Shown: piece after piece, positions 6,069 to 10,350 of the stretch
Position numbering within the stretch: position 1 is the stretch's first letter
How the letters are laid out: every line of letters begins with the position of its first letter
Assembly (NCBI GenBank): GCA_023436615.1
Contig: JAEZIO010000082.1
Span: 1-10,350, forward strand
DNA length: 10,350 nucleotides
Direction: 5' to 3'
Source of the DNA: Pseudomonadota bacterium
GTDB taxonomy: Bacteria; Pseudomonadota; Alphaproteobacteria; Sphingomonadales; Sphingomonadaceae
Made by a program: the position numbers and the translations under genes
Notes under the pieces: model-generated
Told to the model about the DNA's origin: nothing
Database searches by the model: none
What the model saw: the letters and a program-made list of their open reading frames with translations, nothing else

Positions 6069-6219
6069 GCACGGTATCGTGCGCCCGGAGCTTTTCCCGT
6101 CCTCTCCGGGACAGGGCCCGAACCGGCGCACGGGCTCAACGCATTGGAGAGGGCAGCGGGCCAAGCGCTCCAAACTCACCTCCGGTACGCCGGAGAACCG
6201 AGCCGGGCTCCCGCTTTTT
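6069..6219 (+). promoter_or_regulatory. Structured 5' leader of rpoB with alternative pairings
   Basis: This 317-nt gap (5938-6254) holds the rplL terminator, the promoter candidate and then a run of hairpins. GCACG/CGTGC pair at 6069-6073/6078-6082 with a GTAT loop. CCCGGAG/CTCCGGG pair at 6084-6090/6104-6110 with a 13-nt loop. CTCCGG/CCGGAG pair at 6180-6185/6190-6195 with a TACG loop. AGCGGG (6155-6160) can pair with CCCGCT (6210-6215), closing over the third hairpin just before a T run (6215-6219). The 6085-6090 block is also complementary to 6180-6185, and 6104-6109 to 6190-6195, so at least two exclusive folds exist. The pairings are seen; regulation is inferred. I do not recognise a named riboswitch or protein leader here. 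Confidence 0.45.
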
Positions 6220-6254
6220 GCGCATGGGCAGCGGCTCACAGCGCAGGGAATCCA

Positions 6255-10350
<4,096 letters not shown>

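Overview
The window comes from the chromosome of a GC-rich alphaproteobacterium, most likely a sphingomonad (Sphingomonas or a close relative). The evidence is the strong GC bias at third codon positions, the alphaproteobacterial style of RpoB, L10 and L7/L12, and a long rplJ leader that folds like the L10-binding leader. The genus is an inference from style; no database was searched.

Left part (1-1888), minus strand. A two-gene operon reads leftward. First comes an exported metallophosphatase of the PPP type, with a complete metal-binding motif set and a GTG start. Overlapping its stop by an ATGA junction is a second exported protein that runs off the window edge. I read the latter as a CotH-like, atypical-kinase-fold protein. 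A phosphatase and a kinase-like protein, both with signal peptides and translationally coupled, are the least ordinary gene content here.

Middle (2037-4709), plus strand. A divergently transcribed exported M1-family zinc aminopeptidase has all its catalytic motifs. It lies where rplK-rplA would be expected in the textbook ribosomal protein/RNA polymerase cluster.

Right part (4710-10350), plus strand. This is the rplJ-rplL-rpoB core. The rplJ promoter appears to overlap the aminopeptidase stop codon. It is followed by a 276-nt leader with three structures: a kink-turn L10-binding fold, a strong GNRA-capped stem followed by a U-rich tract (attenuator-like), and a 7-bp hairpin just before the ribosome binding site. 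rplL follows rplJ after 55 nt. A textbook intrinsic terminator stands between rplL and rpoB, and rpoB has its own promoter candidate and a roughly 210-nt structured leader. That leader holds four copies of complementary CCGGAG/CTCCGG blocks that allow alternative pairings. rpoB is open to the right edge and lacks only about 15-25 codons.

Functionally, the right half is core transcription and translation machinery with RNA-level control, and the left half is cell-envelope protein turnover or phosphorylation. No tRNA, rRNA, CRISPR array, insertion sequence or prophage gene was seen. The interesting undescribed material is the regulatory RNA architecture of the two leaders and the exported phosphatase/kinase-like pair.
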